The translations under genes were made by a program, and so were the position numbers. The notes beneath the pieces were generated by a model, which searched no databases, was not told the origin of the DNA, and saw only the letters and a program-made list of their open reading frames with translations. A DNA stretch of 64,000 nt from Candidatus Aminicenantota bacterium (GTDB lineage: Bacteria; Acidobacteriota; Aminicenantia; Aminicenantales; Aminicenantaceae). Below, one piece after another: positions 41,531 through 49,956 of this stretch. Within the stretch, counting starts at the first letter, position 1. Each line of letters starts with the position of its first letter. The stretch lies in assembly GCA_014727835.1 (NCBI GenBank), contig WJMT01000046.1:28902-92901 (forward strand), given 5' to 3'.

Positions 41531-42502
41531 ATGGACGGCATTCTTCTGGTCAACAAACCAAAAAAAAAGACCTCGCATGATATCGTAAACAGCATCAGAA
41601 ATGCTCTCAACCAAAAAAAAGTGGGGCATTTCGGAACTCTGGATCCGATGGCGACCGGTCTCATGATCATAGGAGTCGGCAGAGCAACCAAACTGTTCCC
41701 TTTTTATGCAAAAATGACCAAAGTCTATAATGGACAAATGGAATTGGGATATTCCACAGACACCTATGATGCAGAGGGAAATCCCACTTCTGAAAAAAGC
41801 AAAGCGTTTCCCTCTGAACAAAGAGTGAGAGAGATCATAAAAACATTCGAAGGGGATGTGAATCAAATCCCTCCACCCTACTCTGCAAAAAAATTCAAAG
41901 GCAAGCCCCTGTACAAACATGCCAGAGAAAACAATCCCATCCAACTCCCGCCCCAAAAAGTTAAAATCTTTTATTTGAAGCTGAGGAACTATCATCCCCC
42001 ATTTATTGAGTTTGTAACAAAGTGTTCTTCTGGAACTTATATCAGAAGCCTGGCTCATGAAATCGGAAAAAAAGCAGGATGCGGGGGGCATTTGTCTGCT
42101 CTGGAAAGAACAGAAATCGCCTCTTTCCGAATCAAAGACAGCTTTTCTCTTGAAGAGATCTCTTCCTTAGCCCAACAAAACAGAACCCAAGATTTTCTGC
42201 TTCCACTTGAAAAATTGCTTCCTCAATTTCCCAAAATCGTTCTTTCAGAGACAGGGGCTCTGAGAGCCAGAAACGGAGCCAGCATCAAACCGGATGATAT
42301 CGCCAATATTTTTTTTGACACATCTCGCAGCAAAACAGATAATGCTCTTAAAATGAAACCCGTCTTCCGCCTTTTTGATCCCCAGGGAAAACTCATTGCT
42401 TTAGCCCGGAGAAGAGAGGAACAAGGAAGGCTGTTTCCGTTTACTGTCATTGATACCCGCTCCCACCATACAGGACGCAAAGGAGATCATCATGCAAAAT
42501 AG
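41531..42502 (+). CDS. truB: tRNA pseudouridine-55 synthase
   Basis: 323 residues. It forms pseudouridine 55 in the T-loop of tRNA. Key features: GILLVNKPKKKTSHDIVNSIRN, KVGHFGTLDPMATGLMIIGVGRATKLF with catalytic Asp, YNGQMELGYSTDTYDAEG, PPYSAKKFKGKPLYKHAREN, and a C-terminal PUA-like part (GALRARNGASIK). The start codon follows a weak AAAGGA. It overlaps the transporter start by 11 bp. Confidence 0.95.
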   Translation: MDGILLVNKPKKKTSHDIVNSIRNALNQKKVGHFGTLDPMATGLMIIGVGRATKLFPFYAKMTKVYNGQMELGYSTDTYDAEGNPTSEKSKAFPSEQRVREIIKTFEGDVNQIPPPYSAKKFKGKPLYKHARENNPIQLPPQKVKIFYLKLRNYHPPFIEFVTKCSSGTYIRSLAHEIGKKAGCGGHLSALERTEIASFRIKDSFSLEEISSLAQQNRTQDFLLPLEKLLPQFPKIVLSETGALRARNGASIKPDDIANIFFDTSRSKTDNALKMKPVFRLFDPQGKLIALARRREEQGRLFPFTVIDTRSHHTGRKGDHHAK

Positions 42503-43958
42503 AGAATCCTTTTCCCGATGGGGAATCATATTCGCGGGCTTAGGAATGGCAGTGGGAACCGGCAATTTGTGGCGTTTTCCACGTATAGCCTCTCAGTATG
42601 CAGGGGGTGCTTTTATGCTGGTCTGGATCCTGTTCCTTTTGATCTGGTCCATGCCGCTGTTGATCATTGAACTTTCCATCGGGAAAAAAACAAGAAGAGG
42701 CGTGATCGGTTCTTTCATGGATATGATCGGCAAAAATTTTGCCTGGATGGGAACATGGATCGCATTCGTCACTGCTGCCATCACATTTTATTACACTGTT
42801 GTCACCGGATGGTGTATAAAATATTTTTATGCAACCTGCTTTCAGGATTTGATTCACAAAAAACCCGATCAGTTCTGGCAGGTTTTCAACTCCTCTTGGG
42901 AGCCGGTCGGATTTCACTTTCTAGCCATATTCATTGGATGTGCCATTATCTTTTTCGGAGTTGCCAAAGGAATCGAAAGAGCCAACAAAATCCTTATCCC
43001 CTCTCTATTGATTCTTCTCATCATTGCCGTTGTCCGCTCTCTCACCCTGCCAGGTGCCATCCAGGGCTTGAACTTTCTTTTTTTTCCAGATCTGGCGCAG
43101 TTTAAAGATCCTGAAATGTGGATCAATGCGTTAAGCCAAGCGGCCTGGTCAACAGGAGCTGGCTGGGGACTCATGCTGACCTATGCTGTCTACTCCAGGA
43201 AAAGAGAAAATCCTGTCCTGACATCAGCCACTCTAGGATTCGGAGACTATGTCGCATCTTTAATGGCTGCCATTGTTGTGATTCCCGCAGTGTTTTCGTT
43301 CTTTTACGGACAGAGTTCTTCCCACCAAAAAGTACTTGGGGTCATGCAAAAGGGAGATGTGGGGCTCACATTCAAATGGATCCCCACTCTATTTGCCAAA
43401 ATTCCTTCTGGTTCCATATTCTTGGCATTGTTTTTCCTGTCATTGTGCTTTGCTGCTTTTTCATCCCTCATTGCTCAGCTTGAGCTTATATCACGTATTT
43501 TCATGGATTCCGGGCTCAGCAGAAAAAAATCTGTTATCATCGTTGGTCTTTCCTGCTTTTTTTTGGGTCTTCCTTCCGCTTTGTACATCGGATTTTTCCA
43601 TAATCAGGATTGGGTCTGGGGAATGGGACTTATTGTCAGCGGAGCTTTCTTTATCTTTCTGGTTCTGAAAACAGGTCCCAAAAAGTTCCGAGAGGAAATC
43701 ATCGGCCCCACCACCAGCCGGTTCAAACTGGGAAAAGGATTTGATTTTCTGGTCAAATTCATCCTCCCTATTCAGCTGATCGCCATGCTTGGTTGGTGGT
43801 TTTGGGACAGCTATTCCAGTGATCCCAAGAAATGGCACCAAGTGTTTTCCCAAAGCTCATTGGGAACTGTTTTGTTTCAATGGGCTGTAGCCATCATTGT
43901 TTTTATCGCCTTTAACAAGATCATTTCGAGAAAACTAACTAAAAAAGATGAAAATTGA
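42492..43958 (+). CDS. Sodium-dependent NSS-family transporter
   Basis: 488 residues from the ATG at 42492, which is preceded by AAAGGAG; the track's start 14 codons upstream lies inside truB. It has 11-12 transmembrane helices and the NSS Na+-site signature SRWGIIFAGLGMAVGTGNLWRFPRIASQYAGGAF in helix 1. The family includes neurotransmitter, tryptophan and methionine/alanine symporters. The following MetS-like gene suggests a MetP-type amino-acid importer. Confidence 0.92.
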   Translation: MQNRESFSRWGIIFAGLGMAVGTGNLWRFPRIASQYAGGAFMLVWILFLLIWSMPLLIIELSIGKKTRRGVIGSFMDMIGKNFAWMGTWIAFVTAAITFYYTVVTGWCIKYFYATCFQDLIHKKPDQFWQVFNSSWEPVGFHFLAIFIGCAIIFFGVAKGIERANKILIPSLLILLIIAVVRSLTLPGAIQGLNFLFFPDLAQFKDPEMWINALSQAAWSTGAGWGLMLTYAVYSRKRENPVLTSATLGFGDYVASLMAAIVVIPAVFSFFYGQSSSHQKVLGVMQKGDVGLTFKWIPTLFAKIPSGSIFLALFFLSLCFAAFSSLIAQLELISRIFMDSGLSRKKSVIIVGLSCFFLGLPSALYIGFFHNQDWVWGMGLIVSGAFFIFLVLKTGPKKFREEIIGPTTSRFKLGKGFDFLVKFILPIQLIAMLGWWFWDSYSSDPKKWHQVFSQSSLGTVLFQWAVAIIVFIAFNKIISRKLTKKDEN

Positions 43959-44067
43959 AGCATTGATTTTTATGATCATTATTATTGGAGTTTGCTTGGG
44001 TGGATTTATTTTTTCACTGTATTTTTCAGCCAGAGAAAACAGTCCATCCAAAAAACAGCGCAAATAA
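43948..44067 (+). CDS. MetS-like small subunit of the NSS transporter
   Basis: A 39-residue ORF too short for the track. It starts within the last codons of the transporter gene (ATG at 43948, overlap 11 bp) and reads MKIEALIFMIIIIGVCLGGFIFSLYFS followed by a short polar, basic tail. One helix plus a charged tail and position directly after an NSS gene match the MetS family, the small partner of MetP-type methionine/alanine importers. The overlap implies coupled translation and near 1:1 synthesis. Confidence 0.75.
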   Translation: MKIEALIFMIIIIGVCLGGFIFSLYFSARENSPSKKQRK

Positions 44068-44175
44068 AATATTTGTCCCTCCAAAAACGGGATCAGTCAA
44101 TAAATCCAACTTTTTGAATTTTATCAGCAATCTTATCTTGAATTTTAACCCAATATATTGTATTTTAGTTGAGTT

Positions 44176-44454
44176 ATGAGATTAAGCAGAGATGAAATCG
44201 AACACATGGGATTTTCCATTGTGAAAAACCTGATCAAAGATAACAAAATCAAAACAAAAGACAAAAACTCCTTAGTGGAATATGTACAGGAGTTGATATA
44301 CCAAGAATTCCAGACCGAAGAAAAATTAGACCAGGAAGTCAGGCAGATTCTCAACCAACACAGAGATCAAATCCGAAGTGAAAACATTGAATATCAAACC
44401 ATGTTTCGTATGATCAAAAGCAAATTAGCAAAGGAAAAGAATATAGTCCTGTGA
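44176..44454 (+). CDS. DUF507 family protein (first of pair)
   Basis: 92 residues, starting MRLSRDEIEHMGFSIVKNLIKDNKI as typical of DUF507, helical throughout. The family is found in Acidobacteriota, Deltaproteobacteria and Aquificae without a known function. This copy lacks the family's C-terminal 'EWdiLfRKYY' ending kept by its neighbour. TTGAAT-N17-TATTTT (44138-44166) lies with its -10 only 9 nt before the ATG, giving a near-leaderless transcript. The stop overlaps the next gene by 4 bp. Confidence 0.85.
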   Translation: MRLSRDEIEHMGFSIVKNLIKDNKIKTKDKNSLVEYVQELIYQEFQTEEKLDQEVRQILNQHRDQIRSENIEYQTMFRMIKSKLAKEKNIVL

Positions 44455-44738
44455 GCGTCAAACTATCAAGAGAGAAAATTAATTATCTATCACGCATCAT
44501 AATGGAATCTATTTTCGAAGACGAACAAGTGGAATTTCAAGAAGAGCCCAATGAAATCCGTCTTTCTATTGTCAAGAGCATAGAAAATGAATTGAAACTG
44601 TATGAACTTCTCGAACAAAAATCAATTGATAAGATCGATTCTCAAAAAAAGACCATCAAAGAAGGAAGCAGGGAATGGGAAATATTGTTCCGGAAGTATT
44701 ACAAAGATGAAGTCTCCAAACTCGGAAAATCTTTCTAA
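44451..44738 (+). CDS. DUF507 family protein (second of pair)
   Basis: 95 residues with the full DUF507 pattern: KLSREKINYLSRIIMESIFEDEQVEF, EEPNEIRLSIVKSIENELKLYELLE, and SQKKTIKEGSREWEILFRKYYKDEVSKLG. It is coupled to the first copy by ATG/TGA-type overlap (GTGAGC) and overlaps the thioesterase start by 32 bp. Tandem DUF507 genes suggest a heterodimer. Confidence 0.9.
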   Translation: MSVKLSREKINYLSRIIMESIFEDEQVEFQEEPNEIRLSIVKSIENELKLYELLEQKSIDKIDSQKKTIKEGSREWEILFRKYYKDEVSKLGKSF

Positions 44739-45165
44739 GGCTGAATCCAGCCCTTCTAAAAAAACCTCTTATGTAGAGACCAGAGAACGAGTGCGTTATT
44801 CTGAGACAGACCAGATGGGAGTGGCCCATAACAAGCACTACTTTGAGTGGTTTGAGCTGGGAAGGACTGAATTCTGCAGAAAAAAAGGGATTTCTTACAA
44901 AGAAATTGAGAAAAAAGGTTTTTTTTTGGTGGTTGCTGAATCCTTCTGCAAATACAAGAAACCCCTAAGATATGATGACGAGATCTCAATCCAGGTCTTC
45001 CTCAGAGAAGCCACCCCTAAAAAATTTATCTTTGAATACAAAATAATCTCTCTGCCAAAAAATCAGGTGGCAGCTCAGGGATATACCGTGCATGTCCCCA
45101 CAGACAAAAAAGCCTGTGTGACTGCCCTTCCCAAAGAGATATTCAATAAGATCAAAAACCTCTGA
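44707..45165 (+). CDS. YbgC-like acyl-CoA thioesterase
   Basis: 152 residues from the ATG at 44707; the longer ORF in the track would overlap most of DUF507. Hotdog fold with the 4HBT signature: RVRYSETDQMGVAHNKHYFEWFELGRTEFCRKKGISY, where the Asp of DQMGVAHN is catalytic. It hydrolyses acyl-CoA thioesters; substrate length is unknown. The N-terminal 18 residues are Ser/Lys-rich and probably unstructured. It ends the plus-strand block just before a terminator. Confidence 0.88.
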   Translation: MKSPNSENLSKAESSPSKKTSYVETRERVRYSETDQMGVAHNKHYFEWFELGRTEFCRKKGISYKEIEKKGFFLVVAESFCKYKKPLRYDDEISIQVFLREATPKKFIFEYKIISLPKNQVAAQGYTVHVPTDKKACVTALPKEIFNKIKNL

Positions 45166-45208
45166 ACTGATTTTATCGGATCGATCCCCCTTCAACAAAA
45201 ATCCAAAA

Positions 45209-45242
45209 AAAAAGGCCGAGAATCAAATCCTCGGCCTTTTTG
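45209..45242. terminator. Bidirectional rho-independent terminator
   Basis: AAAAAGGCCGAG-AATCAAATC-CTCGGCCTTTTT: a perfect GC-rich 7-bp stem extended by A/T pairs, with T-runs on both strands. It lies between the convergent thioesterase and PKD-barrel genes and can serve both. Confidence 0.92.
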
Positions 45243-45267
45243 AAATCCTAAAATATATGGACTGGGG

Positions 45268-46710
45268 TTAGAATGTCAATCTGAATCCAAGAAGGAGTTT
45301 GTGAGTTTCCGAAATTTCTCTGTTTTCGCCGCCTAAGGGAAGTCTGCCTTCAAAAAAGATCGAACCATTGGAAAACACATCCAGCCCGAAGTTTCCAACC
45401 AAGTCAAGTCCGGATCCTCTAACATCCTGTTCTTTTGTGCTGTAACCCAATCCAGCGCCGATAAAAGCAGGAGAGAAATGAGCATTCACCACAGCATTGG
45501 CCATAAAGAACGGTTTCCACAAGTCACCGCTCACTAAAGGATAAGCTCCGCCTCCGGACAGCACAAAGCTGAACTGTTCAGGAACAAACTGATACATGAA
45601 TCCAAGCCGTCCAAAAGCATATCCGGTATAAGTTCCTCTGGCAATAAGTCCTCCGGCTTCAACTAAGAAAAAGAACTGCTGTTTTTTGACTTCAAACTGA
45701 GCATCGCAAGGACCAGACACAGCGCCAAAGTCATCATAAACAGCCACAGTTGCAGAATACATCCCTGCTTCTTCCACTGTGTATTCCCAAATATAGGGTT
45801 TGGTGGTCATGGTTTTCTCAGCAATGACATTTCCCACTTCGTCAGAAATTTCAAAGACAGCTTTCTCTAAGGTTCCGTCTGGATCCTGGGAACCTGAAGC
45901 ATCCAGAGTGATCATCTCTCCTTCTTTGATCATATCCGGCATCACAGTCAGCATACAGGTGGGCGGATTATTGATATACACAGAGGCTTCACAGGGATTG
46001 GAAGAAGCTTCATCATAGTAATTGTAAACCACAGGTTTGAAGTCATATTTTCCAGGTTCACTGAATTTGGTCTGCCATTTGGGATTATCCATGGTAAGGG
46101 TTTGAGTGCTGAGTTTCCTTCCCTCTTCATTATAGACCTCAATGACCATCTTTTCGGCATTCTTCGAACCGCTCATATCAACGGTTATGGGATCATTGAT
46201 ATTGGCTTTTTCCGGGTCAACCACGATATCACAAATGGGGACTTCTCTAGCTCTTTCCACACTCACTAACGAAATATTTCCACACGGTTTGGGCATAATG
46301 AACATGTAATTCTTATGGTCTTTGACTACATTAAAAACAAAAACGGGAAGAGGTTCTTTTCCTGCCCATTCCAGGTCTTCTACGATTTTGACTTTGCCGT
46401 GAGACCGAAACAGCATCCACATAAATTTTTGTCCTATGGGGAGCTCGGCTTCTTCAAAAGATTGATTTTCTATTTGATCCAAAAATGCGAAATAAAGATC
46501 ACCATATCCAGCTAAGTCAAATCCATACTTGATATCTCCTTTGTATTTCTCTAGCAGTATCTTCATGACCTCTTGGGTTGGAACTTCTCCTTTGATCCGT
46601 ACAAATGTATAGCGTCCGATTTGTTCCAGTTTTTTTGTTTCCGCCATAGTTAATGATGATATGAGAAACAGCATCAGGGTGAATAAAATTAATACTCTTT
46701 TAGCCTTCAT
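45268..46710 (-). CDS. Outer-membrane protein with PKD-like repeats
   Basis: 480 residues from the ATG at 46710, which has AAGGAGG before it; the track begins 8 codons earlier. Order: signal peptide (VLILFTLMLFLISSLTMAE), an N-terminal domain to about residue 160 with two Cys, two PKD/Ig-like repeats (CDIVVDPEKANINDPITVDMSGS and CMLTVMPDMIKEGEMITLDASGSQDPDGT), then a beta-barrel of roughly 150 residues ending LLLGFRLTF. Repeats each start with Cys, so disulfides are possible. It resembles OmpA-type anchors with reversed order (repeats before barrel). Function is likely structural or adhesive. Confidence 0.7.
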   Translation of the reverse strand: MKAKRVLILFTLMLFLISSLTMAETKKLEQIGRYTFVRIKGEVPTQEVMKILLEKYKGDIKYGFDLAGYGDLYFAFLDQIENQSFEEAELPIGQKFMWMLFRSHGKVKIVEDLEWAGKEPLPVFVFNVVKDHKNYMFIMPKPCGNISLVSVERAREVPICDIVVDPEKANINDPITVDMSGSKNAEKMVIEVYNEEGRKLSTQTLTMDNPKWQTKFSEPGKYDFKPVVYNYYDEASSNPCEASVYINNPPTCMLTVMPDMIKEGEMITLDASGSQDPDGTLEKAVFEISDEVGNVIAEKTMTTKPYIWEYTVEEAGMYSATVAVYDDFGAVSGPCDAQFEVKKQQFFFLVEAGGLIARGTYTGYAFGRLGFMYQFVPEQFSFVLSGGGAYPLVSGDLWKPFFMANAVVNAHFSPAFIGAGLGYSTKEQDVRGSGLDLVGNFGLDVFSNGSIFFEGRLPLGGENREISETHKLLLGFRLTF

Positions 46711-46821
46711 TCTTTCCTCCTTAAATGGGATCAATTTTACCTTTACATCCCGTCAAGATAATTTTTAACGATTCCACTGCTTTTTGTCAAGGGAAAAACA
46801 ATAAATTATGAAATGATTATA

Positions 46822-47514
46822 TCAATATTTGAAAAATGTATCAATGACAGACTCAATAATGCCGGAATCTCTGGGAGCGGAATGAAGCGCTTCCTTGTAA
46901 AAAGACACTGGTCCTATGCCCTGCTGATATAGTTTTTTTAGCAAACGCTTTCCCTCCTCCGGGTTGATTTCCGGATGAGATTGGATCCCCCATACAGAAG
47001 CTTGTTTTTTTCGGAAAGCATGCACAGGACACAAATCAGTTTCTGCTAAGATGACAAAGTCATCCCCCAATCCAGTGACTTCATCAAAATGAATAGTGAA
47101 AGAATATAAACAGTCCTGAGTGCCGAACATGACATCTTTTTTCAAGTTATGAATCGGAATCCAGCCGATTTCAGGAGAAAACGATCTCCTTACACACTTA
47201 GGTCCTTTCAGGGCCAAGGCAATCATCTGGTGTCCGTAGCAACTTCCCAGAACAGAAATTTTTTGAGCCACAGCCTGTTTGACAAATTCCACTTCCTTTA
47301 ACACCCAATCCGGTCTGTCCATAATGGAGGCTTCAGAACCTGTGAGAATAATGTGAGTGAAATCCTTGGCCCCATTCTGTGGAAAATCACTGTTTTTCGC
47401 TTGAAAAGAATCCCATTCAACATCCAGGAATCGGCTCCAGTGTTGAACCGGATCATAGATGTTTCTGTCAATGGAATTGTCTATGATCGCAACTCGAATA
47501 TTTTTCTTTTTCAT
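46822..47514 (-). CDS. Class I glutamine amidotransferase-like protein
   Basis: 230 residues. Nucleophile Cys in VLGSCYGHQMIALAL and the His-Glu pair in GIQSHPEINPEEG complete the GATase1 triad; ILTGSEASIMD is the oxyanion strand. It is a stand-alone domain, like the GuaA-type amidotransferase proteins without a synthetase partner. It may hydrolyse gamma-glutamyl compounds. No partner gene is adjacent. Confidence 0.85.
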   Translation of the reverse strand: MKKKNIRVAIIDNSIDRNIYDPVQHWSRFLDVEWDSFQAKNSDFPQNGAKDFTHIILTGSEASIMDRPDWVLKEVEFVKQAVAQKISVLGSCYGHQMIALALKGPKCVRRSFSPEIGWIPIHNLKKDVMFGTQDCLYSFTIHFDEVTGLGDDFVILAETDLCPVHAFRKKQASVWGIQSHPEINPEEGKRLLKKLYQQGIGPVSFYKEALHSAPRDSGIIESVIDTFFKY

Positions 47515-47716
47515 TTTTTTCTGTCTGTCAAAAGGTCAATCTTGAAGATTATATAGACAAAGAAACCGAAATTCAACTTGTGGCCACTGTCAGCTATCCT
47601 GACCGGAGCACAAACCATAACCAAATTTCCCCATAATTTCAGCCCTTATGAAATCTGGATGTGGCTGGAGCAACATTGAAGATTCAGCCATATTTTTTAG
47701 GAATATATAAGGAGAG

Positions 47717-47746
47717 TTGTTTTCAATGCTCATAATTTGGTATAAT
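47717..47746 (+). promoter_or_regulatory. Probable promoter of the ACT-domain gene
   Basis: TTGTTT-N18-TATAAT lies 26-55 bp before the GTG start, followed by AGAGGAG as ribosome binding site. The rest of the 256-bp gap (47515-47771) shows no gene I can support. Confidence 0.6.
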
Positions 47747-47771
47747 CTTCGTTCTTAGAGGAGAAATCAAA

Positions 47772-48167
47772 GTGCATAATGTGAAATTGGAAAAAGAACT
47801 CACGGTGACCACTGCAAATGAACCTGGAGTCCTAGGACGCGTACTTGGAACTTTGGCTAATGCGGGGGTAAACCTCAAAGCTTTGTGTGCTTATTCTGAA
47901 AAGGATAGGGGAACTTTCCTTCTCGTGACTTCCAATGCCGAGAAAGCAAAAAAATCGCTCCAGGCAATAGGGTATGATGTGACAGCCAATGATGTAGTGA
48001 CCGTGCTTATCGATGACCGGATCGGAGCAGGAGCTGAAATCGGGGCTCTTCTAGGAAATGCCATTATAGACATCAATTACTGCTACGGCTCCTCTGCGGA
48101 GCTGGGAAAAGCGCTGCTTGTATTTCAGACCACTGATAATAAAAAAGCTCTGGAAACTTTAGAATAA
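47772..48167 (+). CDS. Tandem ACT-domain protein
   Basis: 131 residues from a GTG with AGAGGAG upstream. Two ACT-like modules: LTVTTANEPGVLGRVLGTLANAGVNLKALCAYSEKDRGTFLLVTSN (classical) and a second, IGALLGNAIIDINYCYGSSAELGKALLVFQTTD. Small amino-acid binding regulator; ligand unknown. It stands alone, convergent with the glycosyltransferase cluster. Confidence 0.85.
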   Translation: MHNVKLEKELTVTTANEPGVLGRVLGTLANAGVNLKALCAYSEKDRGTFLLVTSNAEKAKKSLQAIGYDVTANDVVTVLIDDRIGAGAEIGALLGNAIIDINYCYGSSAELGKALLVFQTTDNKKALETLE

Positions 48168-48173
48168 GTCATT

Positions 48174-49475
48174 TTATACAGAACCATACTCCTTCAATAT
48201 TTGATCAAAATGCGTTGTCACTTTATGCTGGAAGTGTTGTTTTGTATAGGATTTTGACTCTTCAAACGCTGTTTGGGCTAATGTCTCCAAACGGGAAGGA
48301 GAACCCATCAGTTCATGAGTCCTGTCCATCAGTTCTTCTTTGGTATCAAAGAACAAACCGCTCTTTTGATCTTTGATGATCTCTTTTTGTCCCCCTCCCC
48401 TATACACCACCGGAACACATTTGTTCTGCATGGCTTCAACCGTGGTCATTCCAAAATGCTCGGCTCTTTCCGGATCTATCTGTTCCAACCCTGCCAAGTG
48501 CCAGAAAATTCGGGCTCTTTGATACAATTCTTTAATCTCTTCCAAAGAGAGATTAACCTTCAATTCAATTTTTTTTGCAGGAAGTGCTTTGGAAGCCATC
48601 CTGACTCTTTCCAAATAAGGATTGTCATCCACACTGCCGCCTGCGATAACCAAATGCCATCCTTTTGTTTGTTGAGGATATTTTTTCAACATCTTCTCAA
48701 ATATTCGGACCATTTCCAGCTGCTGTTTTTTCCCGCTCAGCTCAAAACGGGAAACAGATAGCACCATCTTCTCTTTGTTCACTTCATCAGTGGAAGGCAT
48801 CATCTCCACAGGAGGATAAAACACCTCATCCGGTTCTAAATCCCATTTTCTCTTTATCCATTCCCCAGTGTACTGACTGTTGCAAATGATATGGGTGTAT
48901 TGATCCACATGGAAAAAACGGGATCTTTCTCTCTCAGGAAAATGGCAAACAAATTCAGATACATTGGATAAAGGATACACCATCTCCAGCATGCAGTTGT
49001 TTATAAAAATATCATGTTCCCCGCTTTCTTTGCTCACCGCGTGAAAAGGATTTTCCCCTTTAAGGTCAGCTTCCCCCGCATCAAAAGTATCTGTTCTCTC
49101 TGTCCTTTCCTCAAAAAAAGGAATTTCAATCACCTTTATCTGACACGGACTCAGGTCCATCCCATACCAATCCTTAAGCTGTTCGAGAGATATTTTTCTA
49201 TGAGATATCAGGGTCACATCACATACGTCTTTCAGGGCGTTCGCTATGGTGCAGCCGTATTTCTGTGCTCCGCCTATAAAATGAAGAGCATTATCATACA
49301 GGGCAACCCTGGGTTTTCTCAATCCCAAAACCACCTCCAGCTTTAACAAAATGTTATAGGAATGCTGAACTCCCTTATTTTTTGTTATTTTTTCCAGATG
49401 GGAAGAAATCTGATTCAGGCTTTGTTCTGGATGATCGGAATTAATAAGGTTCCATATATTTTTAAAATCATTCAT
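48174..49475 (-). CDS. GT4-family glycosyltransferase with N-terminal extension
   Basis: 433 residues. The first 55 residues are a helical extension (IWNLINSDHPEQSLNQISSHLEKITK). The GT-B fold starts RVALYDNALHFIGGAQKYGCTIANALKD. The donor-binding region has VSRFELSGKKQQLEMVR and the GT4 motif HFGMTTVEAMQNKCVPVVYRGGGQKEII. It is the last gene of a minus-strand glycan cluster and starts one base from the coiled-coil gene. Confidence 0.85.
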   Translation of the reverse strand: MNDFKNIWNLINSDHPEQSLNQISSHLEKITKNKGVQHSYNILLKLEVVLGLRKPRVALYDNALHFIGGAQKYGCTIANALKDVCDVTLISHRKISLEQLKDWYGMDLSPCQIKVIEIPFFEERTERTDTFDAGEADLKGENPFHAVSKESGEHDIFINNCMLEMVYPLSNVSEFVCHFPERERSRFFHVDQYTHIICNSQYTGEWIKRKWDLEPDEVFYPPVEMMPSTDEVNKEKMVLSVSRFELSGKKQQLEMVRIFEKMLKKYPQQTKGWHLVIAGGSVDDNPYLERVRMASKALPAKKIELKVNLSLEEIKELYQRARIFWHLAGLEQIDPERAEHFGMTTVEAMQNKCVPVVYRGGGQKEIIKDQKSGLFFDTKEELMDRTHELMGSPSRLETLAQTAFEESKSYTKQHFQHKVTTHFDQILKEYGSV

Positions 49476-49951
49476 TATTGTTCTTTTTCTTGTTTCATTA
49501 ACTGTAATTTGAGCTCCTGTATCTCAATCATCAGCTCTTCTTTTTCTCTGTTGATTTGATCCACTCTGAACTCAAGTGAGTTAAGCCGGTCCTTTATTTT
49601 TTGAAGTGTCAATATCACGGCCAGATAAAATGAAATGATCTCCTGGTTGATCACATTTTGCCTTATGAAATTTCCCCTTAACTGTTTATAAAACCGATAG
49701 ATGTCCCGGGGGCTTTTTCCTGAGCATTCAGAGATCTGTTCGGACAGATCCTTGATTTTGTCTTGGATACGGGAATGTTTGTTCCAGATTTCCTGTTCCA
49801 GTTCATCAAAATCATACTCCCATATGCCTGGTTCTCTTTCGATCTCTTTTTTGACCAGTTCTGAAATGCGCCGGATCTGCTGTCTCTGTTCCTGTGTTTT
49901 TCTTTTCAACTCTTTGACCTGGTCACTGATTTCTTTTGGAATTTTTTTCAT
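49475..49951 (-). CDS. Coiled-coil protein of the glycan cluster
   Basis: 158 residues, almost entirely charged helix with heptad patterns: EISDQVKELKRKTQEQRQQIRRISELVKKEIE at the start and LQKIKDRLNSLEFRVDQINREKEELMIEIQELKLQLMKQEKE at the end. No signal peptide, though a short hydrophobic run (EIISFYLAVILTLQ) lies at about residue 106. I do not recognise a family. It is placed between two glycosyltransferases and may scaffold them or set chain length. Confidence 0.7.
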   Translation of the reverse strand: MKKIPKEISDQVKELKRKTQEQRQQIRRISELVKKEIEREPGIWEYDFDELEQEIWNKHSRIQDKIKDLSEQISECSGKSPRDIYRFYKQLRGNFIRQNVINQEIISFYLAVILTLQKIKDRLNSLEFRVDQINREKEELMIEIQELKLQLMKQEKEQ

Positions 49952-49956
49952 TCAGC

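Noticed and set aside
44602-44706. Longer start for the thioesterase
   Set aside because: The extra residues only shadow the second DUF507 gene; the hotdog domain and a normal length follow from the ATG at 44707.
47530-47690. Short protein-like stretches in the gap after the amidotransferase gene
   Set aside because: Two frames of 30-40 codons read plausibly, but both lack starts and need a frameshift; too little to call a pseudogene.
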